Shown here piece by piece: positions 1 through 19,463 of a stretch of 64,000 bases of DNA (the stretch's first letter is position 1; each line of letters starts with the position of its first letter). The DNA comes from Amoebidium appalachense (Eukaryota > Ichthyosporea), in NCBI GenBank assembly GCA_963693365.1, contig CAVNZM010000017.1, positions 1,488,001-1,552,000 on the forward strand, in the 5' to 3' direction. The position numbers were made by a program, and so were the translations under genes. Below the pieces are notes generated by a model. That model was given only the letters and a program-made list of their open reading frames with translations. It did no database searches and was not told the DNA's origin.

Positions 1-251
1 TACGTCAACCAATGAACATTAACTAGTTTACGTACTTACTCTTTCTTGATTGGGCATCACACTCTATTGTCCTCCGCTAAGCTTATGTTACAGGTACAGA
101 GGATAATATGTAAATAAATAATAAAAAAAGGTCCAAAGACATTGTATCGTCATGTTCCTTCTCTCTAGCCATAGCGGACTCAAAACCCCGGTGCATAACA
201 CCACACGCTGATATCTGACATTCCTTCCCTTTTTCTTTTGATTTAATTTAG

Positions 252-1172
252 GTCACAACCTACTCTTGAAGATGGAAACCTTCGCGTGTCAAACGATGCT
301 ATTTACCAGCAACGAGCCAGAGAAGAAAAAGATGGAACGGGTGTGAGCCACACAGAAAGAATTCAAAATCCAGAAAAGGGATTTGAGAGGACCTTGGGCT
401 AGAGGAGCGCCGCAACAGGGACGGGCTGGGGTGTGGAGGGACGCACACGGGGAAGGGAAGGTCTATCATAGAAGTGGAGCAGGGAGAGAGGAGAAAGAAG
501 ACGCGGAGGAGAAGAGAGGTCTAGAAGCAGGAGCAGAGAGAGAGGGGAAAGAAGAACAAGATCTAGAAGCAGGAACAGAGAGAGGGGGGAAAGAAGAGAA
601 AGATCTAGAAACAGGAGCAGAGAGAGTGGGGAAAGAAGACTCGATCTGGGAGGAAGGCCTAGAAGCGAGAGCAGTGAGAGGGGGAAAGAGGGGATGAAGG
701 ATCTAGAAGCAAGAGCAGAGAGGGGGGGACAGAAGGGATGAAGGATCTAGAAGTAGGAGCAGAGAGAGGAGGGAAAGAAGAGAAATATCTGGGAGTGGGA
801 GCAGGGAGAGGGGGGAAAGAAGACACACAGGGAAGGAAAGATCTAGAAGCAGGAGCAGAGAGAGGGGGTGAAAGGAGGCTGGCAGTGGAAGAAAATTTCA
901 AAAGTAGGAGCAGGAAGGGGGGGGAGAGAAGGGAAGAGGGATCTAGAAGCAGAAGCAGGGAGAGGGGGGAAAGGGGGGTGCATCACGGCATAAGAGACAG
1001 AAGTGACGACGAGGATGGGGGGGAGGACAACAAAAGAAACAAGCGGTGTAGGTTGGAGGGTGGAGCAGAGGAAAACGGAGGCTTAATCGAGGGGTTACGT
1101 GGATTGGGAGAAGGGCAGGGGGAAAGGGTAAACGGAAGGGATCCTCTTCATGCAGTTACGAATGTGGAGTGA
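252..1172 (+). CDS. RS-rich (SR-like) protein, 3' part, frame disturbed
   Basis: 3' part of a gene entering from the left edge. I read an acceptor (ATTTAG) before 252, exon 252-342, a GTGAGC donor at 343 and a CATAG acceptor before 472. This 129-nt intron removes two in-frame TAG codons and joins the frames exactly. From 472 the frame encodes RS/RE dipeptides (for example RSRSRSRERGERR), typical of RS domains of splicing factors that bind other SR proteins in the nucleus. The RS reading is carried by a tandem unit of about 45 nt and hops between the three frames at G runs near 690, 725 and 875. The first frame stops at 741, while the last ends at 1172 after an acidic/RS tail. AATAAA at 1372-1377 fits the mRNA end. 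No RRM is in the window, so SR-factor identity is inference; base errors in G runs or decay could explain the frame hops. Confidence 0.45.
510..965 (+). repeat. Minisatellite, about 45-nt unit, encoding the RS blocks
   Basis: Repeated units contain AGATCTAGAAGCAGGAGCAG followed by a purine run ending in G(4-7)AAAGAAGA. Units vary in G-run length, and this is what changes the RS reading frame. Confidence 0.75.
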
Positions 1173-2033
<861 letters not shown>

Positions 2034-2175
2034 TTACAAATCCTGCTTTTCTAACACTTCTCTAATGTATATAACTGTGAGTCTAGATCTGTGTGCGCGT
2101 GTGGATGTGGGTGTGCGCACACGTGAATTGATGTAGTAAACAGCACGGTAAAAATCGGTATGCATGAATTCCCCC

Positions 2176-2230
<55 letters not shown>

Positions 2231-3367
2231 AAAAGGGAACTCGGAAAACCAATAAATGCCATACTTTGTGCTAACCGTTTTTTTTTTGGTCAAATCCGAG
2301 CACCATGCTCCCACTTCCGCCTAATCAAAAGAGAAACATGATCAGTCACCTTGTTTTTAACATAGATATACCATTAGCACCTAATTTTTAACGTAGATAT
2401 ACCATTGGCAAGCGCCGTTTGCATATTTATGCCTGCCCGTGTACACCTGCCGCACCTGAGCCGCGGAAGCACCTAGAAGCTGCCGTGTGATGGTGATGAC
2501 GTATGTTCCTGGTCTAAGCCCGCATATCTTTTCCTCCATTGCAGAAAACATTTCATCTGCATACGCAGCATTTATGGTTAGCCTATAAACATAAAATTAA
2601 TTGAAAAGATATGATACGTCCTCCAAATCCCCAGGCTTCACTCCCCTTCTGCCCCCCCCCCCCCCCCCCCCCCCCCCCAAACACACACATTTATAAGATG
2701 CATCCGCAAACACACAATTCCCCTCTTCCCCCTCCCCGAACACCCACACACAACACACACAACACCCACACCCACACACACACACACGCAAGCACACACA
2801 CTACATACAAACACCCACACACACATGCACAAAGAGACACACACACACGAACGGACACAGACACACACGCACACGACACACCACGCGCGCGCGCACACAC
2901 ACACACACACAAACACACACACATACCCACCCACCCACCCACCCACCCACCCACACCTACCTGTAAAACAAGTACAGGGAGCAAAAATAACGTCAGCAAC
3001 AGTCCAGTCTTGCGCAAACGAGTCCCCGAGGTGGAACTCTGTGTTCCGCATACCCAGATTAGCTTATATGGGCGGATCAACAAATCTATTTGGATGAGAA
3101 AACCCAAATTGAGCATTCAATCATTGTTGTAGGACTGCACTACCAGTACAACAAGTCTCAAAACAATATTTTTGTATTCTTCCCAGCTCCCCCCCCCCCC
3201 CCCCCCCCCCCCCCCTCCCCCTCCCCCCCCCCCCCCCCCCAAAAAAAAAAAAAAGAAAAGAAAAGAAAAAAAAAGAAAAGAAAAGAAAAAAAGAGACAGA
3301 AAAACCCGAGCGTGGGGGGTGGTTTCTTTTTTCTTTTTCCCGGGGGTGTCTCTCTCTCTCTCCCCCC

Positions 3368-3403
<36 letters not shown>

Positions 3404-3870
3404 CCCAGGTCGCTTTTTTTTTATAGTCGTCATGGCGACACACTGGCGTGCAACAGAAAATAAAAAGTTTGCAAAAAGTTACAAGAAAAGTCACCAACAT
3501 GCAATTTATCTGACCATCGGGCGCTACAGAAAGACTACAAAGTGAAAAAACAACGTGGGGGATAACTCACCTATGGCTCCGGATGGATCCATTTTCTTAT
3601 AGAACCCTGTTTGCTTAAATTTCGCCTCCGCCATTAGTGCTGCCTCGTGTAATTCTGTGACAATTTCAAAGCCGATGCTTCGCTTAAACCCACACATACT
3701 GGCTGCTATTACACACCGGCCGGAACCGGAGCCAATGTCTACAAAAACTCCATTCGAACCAATTTTCAACTGTGAAAGTACATCTCGAAACCCCACGTAC
3801 TGAATTTCACCGTATGTTAATGCGTCCAGGATAATCTGTGTCGTGTGTCGTGTGTCGTGTGTCGTGTATC

Positions 3871-3950
<80 letters not shown>

Positions 3951-4379
3951 AAGAAGAAAAAGAAGGTCAAAACTTTGACAACACCACAGTGTTTATCAAT
4001 GAAGAAGGTTCCTATTCGTCATCGCTTTCTTCTCTTTAACATTCCTTTCGTATTTTTTTCTTTCTTTTCTTTCCTTTTCTTTTCTTTCTTTCTTTCTTTC
4101 TTTCTTTTCTTTTTTTTTTTGGGAGGGGGGAGGGAGGGGGGTTGCTTCCCGACCGGTTCCGTGTTATGTGAACACAAGGTGAGTGAGTGCAGAGGTCATT
4201 AACGTGGAAAGGGGGTGGGAGAGGGGGGGGGGGGGGGGGGGGGAGAAGAGGGGGAGTGAGGCTGAAGGAGAGAACGGGGGGGGGGGGGGGGGGGGGGGGA
4301 GGGAGAGGGGAGAGAGGGAGAGGGGAAGGGGGAGAGCGAGAAAGAGCGAGAGAGCGGGAGAGCAAGAGAGCAAGAGAGC

Positions 4380-4461
<82 letters not shown>

Positions 4462-5210
4462 GAGAGAGAGGGGGGGGGGGGGGGGAGGAGGGAGAGAGAG
4501 AATGTGGGTGTGGGTGTGGTTGTGTATGTGTGTGTTGTGTGTATGTATGTGCTGGGGGCGAGGAGGGGGAAGGGGGGGGGGGGGGGGGAGCAGAGAAGAA
4601 GGGCAAAAGGGGGGGGAAGGGGGGGGGGGGGAGGAGGGGGGCATTTTTATAATACTCCATATTCTGCCAAATTCTATCTACGGGACAGTCCCCGAAGAAC
4701 TCTTCTTTTGCCCCCGTCTTATCCCACTGCACCACCCCTCTACACACTGAAAGCATATGTACAATTTTTTTCAAGATGAGATGACAATGGATCAGGGGTC
4801 GGCCCATGTGAGAGGTGGGAACATGGAGGTGAGGGAGACGGAGTAGAGATGCCGAGCAGGGAAGGGGGTTGGGGGGGGGGGGGGGGGAGGGGAAGCACAG
4901 GAGGGAGAAGGGAGTGAGAAAGAAGAGAGAGTGTGTGATAAAGAAAAGGTTGCCTGTGTGCACAAGCGTGTGTGTTCATTTCACGTGCTTACACGCAGGA
5001 GAACCGTTGAGTAATTCTTTTTGCACGTAAATATTATAACTCTCAGTAACATGTACACAAAGGGAGACACACACATCCAACACACTGGTTCGTTCCCATA
5101 CACCCGTACAGCACATATACTACAGATCACAGCGCAGACACACATACAAACAAGCAGAGAGACACAAACATGTACAAAAACACACGAGCACCCACCCACC
5201 CACCCAACCA

Positions 5211-5306
<96 letters not shown>

Positions 5307-5674
5307 AACAAACAAACAACGTGCATCTAGTCACTCGAATCACTTACTTCTTTCTTCGTTCTATATCACGAAAAAACACAAAAAAAAAAGCTCACACCTT
5401 TTCTTCCCCACCCCCCCCCCCCCCCCCCCCCCCCCCACACACACACACCACCACCACCACCACCACCACCACCACCCCACTCCCCCTTCTCCACACACAC
5501 ACTCACACACACACATGCAAAAACATGGGCATGCACACACACGCAAACACATAAACATGCTCACTCACTCACCCCATTGCTCCGCAGACGCGCCTTCCCC
5601 TCCTTTGCAAGTGCATACGCATCTATCGTTGCATAGACTTGGTTAAAAGTGACCTCCGCCTGATCATTAGACAT
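2034..5674 (-). CDS. DOT1-like class I SAM-dependent methyltransferase
   Basis: Seven-exon model on the minus strand: 5674-5573 (ATG, begins MSNDQAEVTF), 4726-4682 (uncertain, WDKTGAKEEFFGDCP, may run further), 3835-3571, 3062-2961, 2556-2456, 2320-2265, 2082-2034. The phases of the last five join. The large exon reads LTYGEIQYVGF and then motif I (FVDIGSGSGRCV), the GxGxG SAM loop, followed by an acidic residue in IGFEIV. The next exon carries GDSFAQDW and ADVIFAPCTCF, and the following one LRPGTYVITIT. This order (YGE, GxGxG, GD, ADV-FA-TCF, PG-ITLT) is that of DOT1-domain-like methyltransferases of protists and bacteria; the substrate is unknown. Length is about 240 residues. The start is set by the first ATG of exon 1 and a strong GTGAGT donor. 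Exon 2 limits and the last two short exons are the weak points. Confidence 0.75.
2170..3415. repeat. C, C-A and CA tracts in methyltransferase introns
   Basis: Poly-C followed directly by poly-A at 2170-2228; poly-C then CA-rich DNA at 2652-2954; poly-C, poly-A/G-A and poly-C blocks at 3187-3413. Exons at 2265-2320, 2456-2556 and 2961-3062 lie between them. Confidence 0.9.
3846..5520. repeat. GT, G/GA and CA/C tracts in methyltransferase introns
   Basis: GT run at 3870-3947 just upstream (coding sense) of the acceptor at 3836; C/T-rich 4040-4125; alternating G runs and a GA run at 4216-4640; G run at 4870-4897; CA run 5210-5302; C tract then ACC triplets and CA at 5410-5520. Confidence 0.9.
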
Positions 5675-6225
5675 TTTCGTCGTCGTGTTTATCGTTTATA
5701 TCACAAAAAACATCTAGTAACTTCTCCAAATGCCTTGTGCATAAGTAAGCTCGTTGTTGTAGCGGAGCACGCAGAAAGCTCACGCCGTCGTATCTTTCCT
5801 GTTCATACAGCTCGATGTTTTCATGATTTGTCTCTCACTCGCTCGTAAAGCCAAACAAAGGCCTGTTTCACTGGTGTGTATATATGTACATGTGCTTTCC
5901 AAGCTGATAGCGCAAACATGGGGTTTATAAGTAGTGACAAGTGTACGGAATTAGATGGCGGGTGAAAGTTTACACTAAGCGGATCTGCCCTTAGAAAGGA
6001 ACCCTGGGGGCTAATACCGTTCAACTTTGATATTTTGCATAGCAACATGTTTGAGTCCCCCCGGCTCACTGTTGCGTGATCGACTCTCAGAGTGACAAAG
6101 CGACACATTCAAGAGAGGGGGAGAGAGACACGGACGCACGCACACACCTGGAGAGAGGGAGATAGCCACGCACGCACACACACACAGGGAGAGGGAGAGA
6201 GAGACACGCACACGCAGGCACGAAA
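5675..6225. promoter_or_regulatory. Head-to-head intergenic region, methyltransferase/TMED
   Basis: 551 bp separate the two opposed start codons (5674 on minus, 6226 on plus), so both promoters must lie here or in undetected 5' exons. A GA/CACG-rich leader directly precedes the TMED ATG. No individual factor site is claimed. Confidence 0.4.
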
Positions 6226-11657
<5,432 letters not shown>

Positions 11658-11761
11658 CGGGCCAGAAAACCGAACACACCCCAATACTGAACAAACTGGG
11701 ATCCAAATATATGCACGTATCTGTAAATGGGGTGATTAGCAGTTCTCTGGATTTTCGTGTT

Positions 11762-11801
<40 letters not shown>

Positions 11802-11803
11802 CC

Positions 11804-11868
11804 GGCGTTGCCAAAAAAATCTCACACGACTTTCTTTTTTTTTTTTTTTTTGGTTTTTTGGCAACGCC
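11804..11868. repeat. Perfect 15-bp inverted repeat (hairpin) after TMED
   Basis: GGCGTTGCCAAAAAA at 11804-11818 is the exact reverse complement of the sequence ending at 11868. T tracts flank and fill the loop. It lies about 150 bp past the TMED stop, on the 3' side. Confidence 0.7.
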
Positions 11869-12538
11869 GACTGTTTGACATCTGGGTGTGTTTGTTTAAA
11901 ACCCTTGATGTTTGAAGGTGCGAGTCTGGTGCTCATTTTGACAAATCTTGATGTAAATGCTTGGTTTGGTATGTATTACCGAGACAATGGTATACGTACT
12001 TACATAACTCTTGTACATGTGGAATATCTTTTGGGCGTGCTTAAATATACACAAAGCGCTCACACACACACACAGGCACTCAGAAACGTTTATGTTGGTA
12101 CACACACACACACACGCACACACACATGTGCACATGCACACACACACACACGCACACACGCAAACACACAAACACACACACTGAGACACACAAATACACA
12201 CACACACGAGCACACACACACACACACACACACACAAAGATGTGCGTGCACTAGTATGCAGCCAAATAGAACACATCATGCAAAACCACAGTGCGGTTGT
12301 CAATTATACTCCCAAAAAGAGTTATTTCTGCTTGAAGAAACAAACTCGAACATTCAAACTCACTTGAAAATGAAATGCCAATGGCTTTGAAATTCCTTGT
12401 GTACGATTGCAAGAGCTACCTCCACACCCAACCAACCCATCTTTCGGCATGTGGTAGCTTTTTTAGGCTTAATGGGTTGTAGCGTATCCCGGATCCCATT
12501 ACGCTACCTGTTGCAAATAGACGTGTACTTCGCATGTT

Positions 12539-12584
<46 letters not shown>

Positions 12585-12915
12585 ACCCACCCAGCTCCCC
12601 CTGGCCCGGTCTGGGTGCCTGTGGCCGATGTGCACGTGGAGCTACGTATACGTGTGTAATGCATTATATATGTATTTCTCTTTCTTTGTATCAGTTTTTC
12701 TTTGACGTCGACTGTTCTGCATATGTATGTGCACTGGCGTGTACGTCAGGTGTGTACATAAACATATAAATGAGGACTAGCACAAGTTTCCGTAGTTTTT
12801 ACTTAGTGCGCGGGTGTGTTTGTATGGGCTCAATCAGGTGTGTGCTAGTGCTGTGTAACTCTGAGCACGTGCACATGTCAATGCATGTTGCAAAGTTTAT
12901 GCACGTGTGTGTCTG

Positions 12916-12969
<54 letters not shown>

Positions 12970-13410
12970 GTGTGTGTGTGTGTGTGTGCACGTGAGTCTG
13001 GCCATGACGTCTGTGTGCAGTCAGGAACTACATACACGTAGAAGTACCCATTAATAATATCACCGGCACCATGCATGGTTTACTACCGCCGCATTTTGGG
13101 CACGGGATTCTAACCTAACTTATGCCAGCCATACAAACCGGAATTTTCAAACATTTTCCGTTCAAGTTAAATTCTTATTAGCACCCTTTATATTGGGTAC
13201 GATCAATACTCAACTGCAAGGTCGTGCTACAAAACATAAATCATAGAGCGTCACTGAGAGCGACAGACACACATGTTGGTTCATGCAAACTTGACAGCAT
13301 TGGCTATTATTGCCACGTGGAATTGGGAAAAATGAGGGGTTGCAATGACTTGGCATTGCATGGGGCGGGGAGGAGGAGGAGGGGAGGGGGGGGGGGGGGG
13401 GGGGGGGGGG

Positions 13411-13803
13411 TTTGAATGCGGAACACAGTACGAAGTACGCATACACGATGAGAAGCATGGTGCAGGACACATGCAAAGGCAACATTCAAGTATGCGGCAT
13501 CAGCCATGTGAACAGTATGCGTCATAAGCAGAGCCCATCCTCAGGGATGGCCCAAGTCATCAATTGCGTCTGAGTTTCGACCCCTTAGCCCGCGTATATA
13601 CGACGCTCCAAATCAGACAGCAGCATCAACTGAACTTGGGTGGGTCAACCCGTCTTGATCAAAGACGAGAAGGGTTGCTTATGCAAGCAAGGTGAGCAAA
13701 ACGGTGAAGATGTGTGTGCAAATTAATGCAGTGCAGCGACAAACGCGTATGTGCTTACAGATGCACGACACAGAGCAACCATGCCCGGTTGCATGGAAGT
13801 AAA

Positions 13804-13805
<2 letters not shown>
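13411..13805 (-). mobile_element. Dispersed element, long copy A (inverted relative to copy B)
   Basis: About 395 bp matching 57041-57440 in the opposite orientation at clearly over 85 percent by eye. In element orientation it starts TTTACTTCCATGCAACC and ends TGTTCCGCATTCAAA followed by a C tract. Conceptual translation contains broken coding-like pieces (GWVNPS, KDEKGCLCKQGEQ, MQCSDKRVCAYRC) in different frames, suggesting a fossil coding element rather than a pure SINE. Family unknown. Confidence 0.75.
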
Positions 13806-13838
<33 letters not shown>

Positions 13839-14294
13839 GGGAGGGGGTGAATGAACTGAAGATAGGTAGGCGTATTAGATTAGTTGCGTTTTTGTCAGCA
13901 ACAACTTATTAAATTAACTGATTAACAAAAGCTTTTTAAAACCCTCTCTCTAGATACATACAGTTGATATAAAAACGAAGACGGAAAAATGAAGTTGAAG
14001 CTGAACACACGAAAAAAGTCGAGAGCAAAACCGTAAAGCGGAACCCGCAGCAAATTCCCGGATCGACAACCAATCCAAATTTGCACTATACTCATATTCG
14101 GCAGGAAATTTTAGAAACATTCCAACGAACATACATGGTATATCTAACAGAATTTAAATGCATTCCACTCAATATCCCATAGCTCACCTGTGGTTAAACT
14201 GAAAAGAATACATATCCTATGTATGATGATTTCCCGCAAGTCAAATTTCCAACATCCTATCCCACACACGTACCAACAACCCACATGCCACACA

Positions 14295-14571
14295 TCAAGC
14301 CCTTTTCTTTGCCGCTTCACCACCCAACCCCAGGTCTATCTCGACCTGATCTAAGTATATCCCGGCCGAATTTGCGATAATATATCCCAGGGTGGTGATG
14401 AGAATATACCAGCGACAAAATGAGCTTGTGAAAATTAGATATATCCCACCAGCCACAACCGCAAACCAGAAAAGAAGACACAATGCGAGGCTCGTTTTGG
14501 CGTCTGGGGAGTAGCGGTGGCGACGCGGGAACCCTGAAATGGGTTGGTGTTCGGATACCGCTGTAGAGTGT

Positions 14572-14633
<62 letters not shown>

Positions 14634-14709
14634 GGGGGGGGGGAGGGGAGGGCGGGGGCAGGGAGGGGGGAGGGAAGGGGGGGAGGGAGGGAGGGGGGGG
14701 GAGGGAGGG

Positions 14710-14748
<39 letters not shown>

Positions 14749-14761
14749 GGGGGGGGGGGGA

Positions 14762-14795
<34 letters not shown>

Positions 14796-15450
14796 ACGTG
14801 CCAGCACACGTGTGTGCGTGTGTGTGACGTATGATAGCGTATATTTGATGGAAGAACGTGAGTACACTTGTCTGTGTGTGTGTTGTGCGTAAGCACACAT
14901 GTGTACGTGGCGAGTAAGCCTTGTAACTTCTTCTCTTTTTTTGGGGTGTGTGTGTGTGTGTGTGTGTGTTGGGGGGGGGGGGGGGGGGGGGGGGAGGGGG
15001 GATGGCTAGATGGATAGGTAGGCGGTGGGAGTTTGCACATTGCTTATCAAATTGCAACACCGAACCTTTTGTCATCTCATGAACGAAGGCACGTAGAGGA
15101 ACCAACAAACAAACAGAGGCACAATAACGTGCAGGGGATAAAATAATGGGGGGGAAGGGAAGGGGCAGGGGGGGGGGGGGGGGGGGGGGGGAGATGCTCT
15201 GGTTCGGCAAGCAAATAGTAGGTAAGACGACGGGGGCAAGTTGGAAGGAGAGGGGAGGACCCAGGGGCGACGGGGGACGAGGGGGGGGGGGGGGGGGGGG
15301 GGGGAGGTATATACCCTTTTCTGCGTCTGCGTAGATGTTTCTGAGTGTGTTCTCTTTCTGCCTCCACAGTGACTTGCACCATTCAGAGGCTGTATCTTCG
15401 GTTTGGGGCATCTCCGATATGTTGTGGCGCTATGTGGGAATGTGGGAGAA

Positions 15451-15505
<55 letters not shown>

Positions 15506-16015
15506 GGGGGGGGGTGAGGGGAGGGGGGAAAAGGAAGTGGGGTGTGAGTGTGAGTGTGAGTGTGAGTGTGAGTGTGAGTGTGCGTGCGGCTGTGTGTAAG
15601 CACGTGATTGGGGTGCTCTTCTGATCATAGTGTGTGCACATGAGTGGGGCAGGATGAGAAAGGGATACATGGCCTTAGGGGAAAGGGGGGAGGGTGGGTG
15701 GGTGGGGCGGGAGGGGGGCGGAGGAAACGGAGGGAGGGGATGGGGTGGTTAGGTTGTTGGACGGGTGTATGCTTGGGGGAAGCGCCTGGGGGGGGGGGGG
15801 GGGGGGGGGAGGGGGGGGGGGGGGGAGGTAGAGGAGGAGGAAGGGGGGGGGGGGGGGGGGGGGGGGGGAGGGACACAGGTGTTACAGGACAGCCAATTTG
15901 GACGATACACGATCATAGGAGAGAAGCTTGTATGGCCACGAAGATTCTTAAATGTTTTTACGAATATTGGATGGTATTTTGTTGAATTTATCGAATTTTC
16001 TGTGTGTGCATGTGT

Positions 16016-16063
<48 letters not shown>

Positions 16064-16065
16064 GG

Positions 16066-16114
<49 letters not shown>

Positions 16115-16583
16115 GTGTGTGTGTGTGTGTGTGTTTGTGGGTAGGTGGGTGGGTAGGTGGTGGTGGTGGTGGTGGGGGTGATTTAATTTTTCCTACTTCT
16201 TGCCTCCTCTCCCCCCCTCCCCCTTCCCCTCCCCCTCCTCCCCCCCCCTCCCCGCCCTTTTTCGTGGTGATGGGGGCTCATTAGATATTTGAGATTTCAA
16301 CACAAACCTGGCAGTCAATGTGAATCTCCTTCGGGAAGTACCCCATCAGCAGGTCGGATTCTGATTGGGGCAGACCGTTGGGGTATGCTATGGTGACGTC
16401 ATACACAGTGTCCAGGCCACTGCGCATGTGCGATAGAATGTGCCAGAATCCCTGCACGTGTGTGTGTGTGTATGTGTGTGTTGGGGCGGGAGGAGGGGGG
16501 GGGGGAGGGAGGGGGGGGGGGGGGAGGTGGGGAGGGGAGAGGGGGAGGAAAGAGGCAAATCACGTGAATACGGTGACACAAGC

Positions 16584-16665
<82 letters not shown>

Positions 16666-17254
16666 TGTGTGTGTGCGCGCGTGCACTTGTGTTTTTATGT
16701 GTGTGAGTGAAGGGAGGGGGCAAGAGGGGAGGGGGGGAGGGGGAGGGGGAGGGGAAGGGGGAGGGGGAGGGGGAAAGACAGAGAGAGGGAAAGAGTACCT
16801 AGCGAGAGCAAAGGATGGAGACAAGGAGGAGAGGGGCAACGGGCAAAGGGAGAAACGTGTGCATTAGAAGATGTAGGGCGATAAAAGAAAGAAGAAGGGA
16901 ATAAACCTGAAAGCACACCCAGGGGGGGGAGAAGGGGGGGGGGGGGGGGGGGAGGGGAGGGGGAGGGAGGGGGGGGGGAAGAGGAGTGGTGAAGCCCTAA
17001 AAAACGATGCCAATTGACGTCAGACGGGGTGCCCCGGGAAAGAAGACGAGGGGAGGGGGGAGAAGGGAGGGGGGGGGATGAGGGAGGGTGGAATTGGGGG
17101 GGGGGGGGGGGGGGGGAGGAGGTGGATACCTTGACACGGGGATGCAATACGTAGTCATATTTGGACAGACCGGCCTTTTCGGAGTAGGCGTGGCTTTTGT
17201 CTATGTTTTCCTTGCTGAGATCTGTGCCCTCAGGGAAAATCTGCAGGTGAAGGA

Positions 17255-17285
<31 letters not shown>

Positions 17286-17468
17286 AATCAGAAATTCAAA
17301 AAAATGTAAGATTTAAATCAAAAAAGATGTCGATTATTCGTTTTTTGTGGTGGTGGTGGTGTGAGTGAGTGGGTGAGTGTGAGTGTATTAGTGAGTGAGG
17401 GAGTGAGTGAGTGAGTGTGTGTGTGCGTGTGTGTGCGCGTGTGTGTGCGCGCGTGTGTGTCTGTCTGT

Positions 17469-17543
<75 letters not shown>

Positions 17544-17894
17544 CGCGTGTGACTCGGGGGAGGGGGCGCGGGGAGGGGAAGGGGGGAGGGGGGGGGGGGG
17601 TGATGTGTCGATAAGCTCTCAATCACATGCTACGCGAAAGCAGTTTCTTTTCTTCTTCTTTCTTTTTTTTGGTGGAGGTGGGGAGGGGGGCTAGGGGGGG
17701 TTGGTGTGTGTGTGTGTGTGAGCGGGGGGGAAGGGGGGGGGGGGGGGGGGGGGGGGGGGGTCAAAAAGAGAAGAGAAGTGGGGAGAGGATGGAGAGGGGC
17801 AAGGGATACACGGGCAGGAGGGCAAGGGCAAGGGGGGGAGCCTTTTCTTTTCTTTTCTTCTTCTTCTTCTTCTTCTTCTTCTTTTTTTTTTTTT

Positions 17895-17939
<45 letters not shown>

Positions 17940-18219
17940 AAGGGGGGAGGGGGGGGGACGGCATGCAAACAAGTTGATTGCACAAGACAACCGAAAAAGA
18001 CAGAACCTCAACCAACACCAATCAAACATGCAGGGAGCATGTTCCTATTTCTACCCCCCCCCCCCCTTTTTTTTTTATGTGTGTGTGTGTGTGTGTGTGT
18101 GTGTTCGGGAGGGGGGGGGGGGGGGGGGGAGGGGGGGGGGGGGGGGGGGGCAGACCAGAAGCTGCATTGGATAGTCGACACCTTTGTAGTAGTCCATCCA
18201 CCGGTTCATGTATGCCTGG

Positions 18220-18261
<42 letters not shown>

Positions 18262-18352
18262 ATGTGCATTTGTGCTTCTGTTGGTGTTTTGGGAAGGAGG
18301 AAGGGGGAACCGAGGGTTGGGGGGGGAGAAGGAGGCAGAGACAGCGGGGGGT

Positions 18353-18396
<44 letters not shown>

Positions 18397-18859
18397 GGGA
18401 GGGGGGGGGGAGAGGAGGGACGGGAACCAATATATCAGGGGTCAGGGGAGAACAAACCCAAAACAACACACAACCTGCATATACGCAAACGAAAGAAACA
18501 AGGGGGGGGGGAAGGGGGGGACGTTCTTACAAAACAAAATCTACGGATGCGCAGGCAAACCAACCCAGAACAAACACAATCACTAGATGGTCTATCTGCG
18601 ACCCTGTGACTCAATTTGTTTTTCCTCTTCCGCATCATAAAGAGCGAAGAGTCTCGGGGAGGGGATGGGGATTGGGGTTGGGGGGGGGGGGGTTTAGGGA
18701 AGGGCGGGGGGGGGGGGGGGGGGAGGGGGAAGAAGGGGGGGTGTAAGAATGTGTGAAGAAATGCGAAGTGCACATTTCACAACGGCAAGACAAAGCAGAT
18801 TTTGCATAGCACCTACAAACAGTATGCATTACTAGCGGGGGGGGGAGAGGGAGGTGTGT

Positions 18860-18890
<31 letters not shown>

Positions 18891-19198
18891 GGGGGGGGGG
18901 AAGGGAGGAGAAAGAGGACACAACGCGGGGGAGGGGGGGGGAGAGGGGGGAGGAAGGGGGGGGGGGGGGGAGGGGGGAGGGGGGGGGGGGGGGGTGATGT
19001 ATGCGTTAGAAATATGGAGGAGACAACAAAGAGCAACAACAAAACGTCACAAAAGTGGGAAATCCAAAATCAAACAATCTAAGCGTGCAGGCAGAGGACA
19101 CTTGAACAGAGCCCATCATCAGGGGGGTTCCTATGCCTCCACAAAAGCATGGGTTTTTCACTCTTTAACCTCTCGCGCGTGGTTCCCAACCCATACTT

Positions 19199-19242
<44 letters not shown>

Positions 19243-19432
19243 AGGAGGGGGAGAGGGTTGTACCATCATCCCATCTTCTGTTGAGAAAAAGAAAACACAG
19301 ATGCTGCACTGCCCAGCCCGGCCCTGGAAATTTACGAAGGGGCGCCTGAGAGTAACTTATCAGCAATTTTGGAACATGTTTTTGGCAATTCCACCCCCCC
19401 CCCCCCCCCCTCCCCCCCCCCCCCCTCCCCCC

Positions 19433-19463
<31 letters not shown>

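Larger units (their letters stand above)
11658..14294. other. Convergent intergenic region TMED/LCLAT1
   Basis: Contains the hairpin at 11804-11868, CA-rich DNA 12060-12236, a C then CA tract 12541-12590, a GT run 12918-12990, the dispersed element copy at 13411-13805 and a G tract 13804-13840. I see no coding exons. Confidence 0.6.

Noticed and set aside
372-471. In-frame TAG codons in the RS gene suggesting a reassigned genetic code
   Set aside because: A GTGAGC donor at 343 and a CATAG acceptor before 472 remove both with matching phase; other genes here use normal stops.
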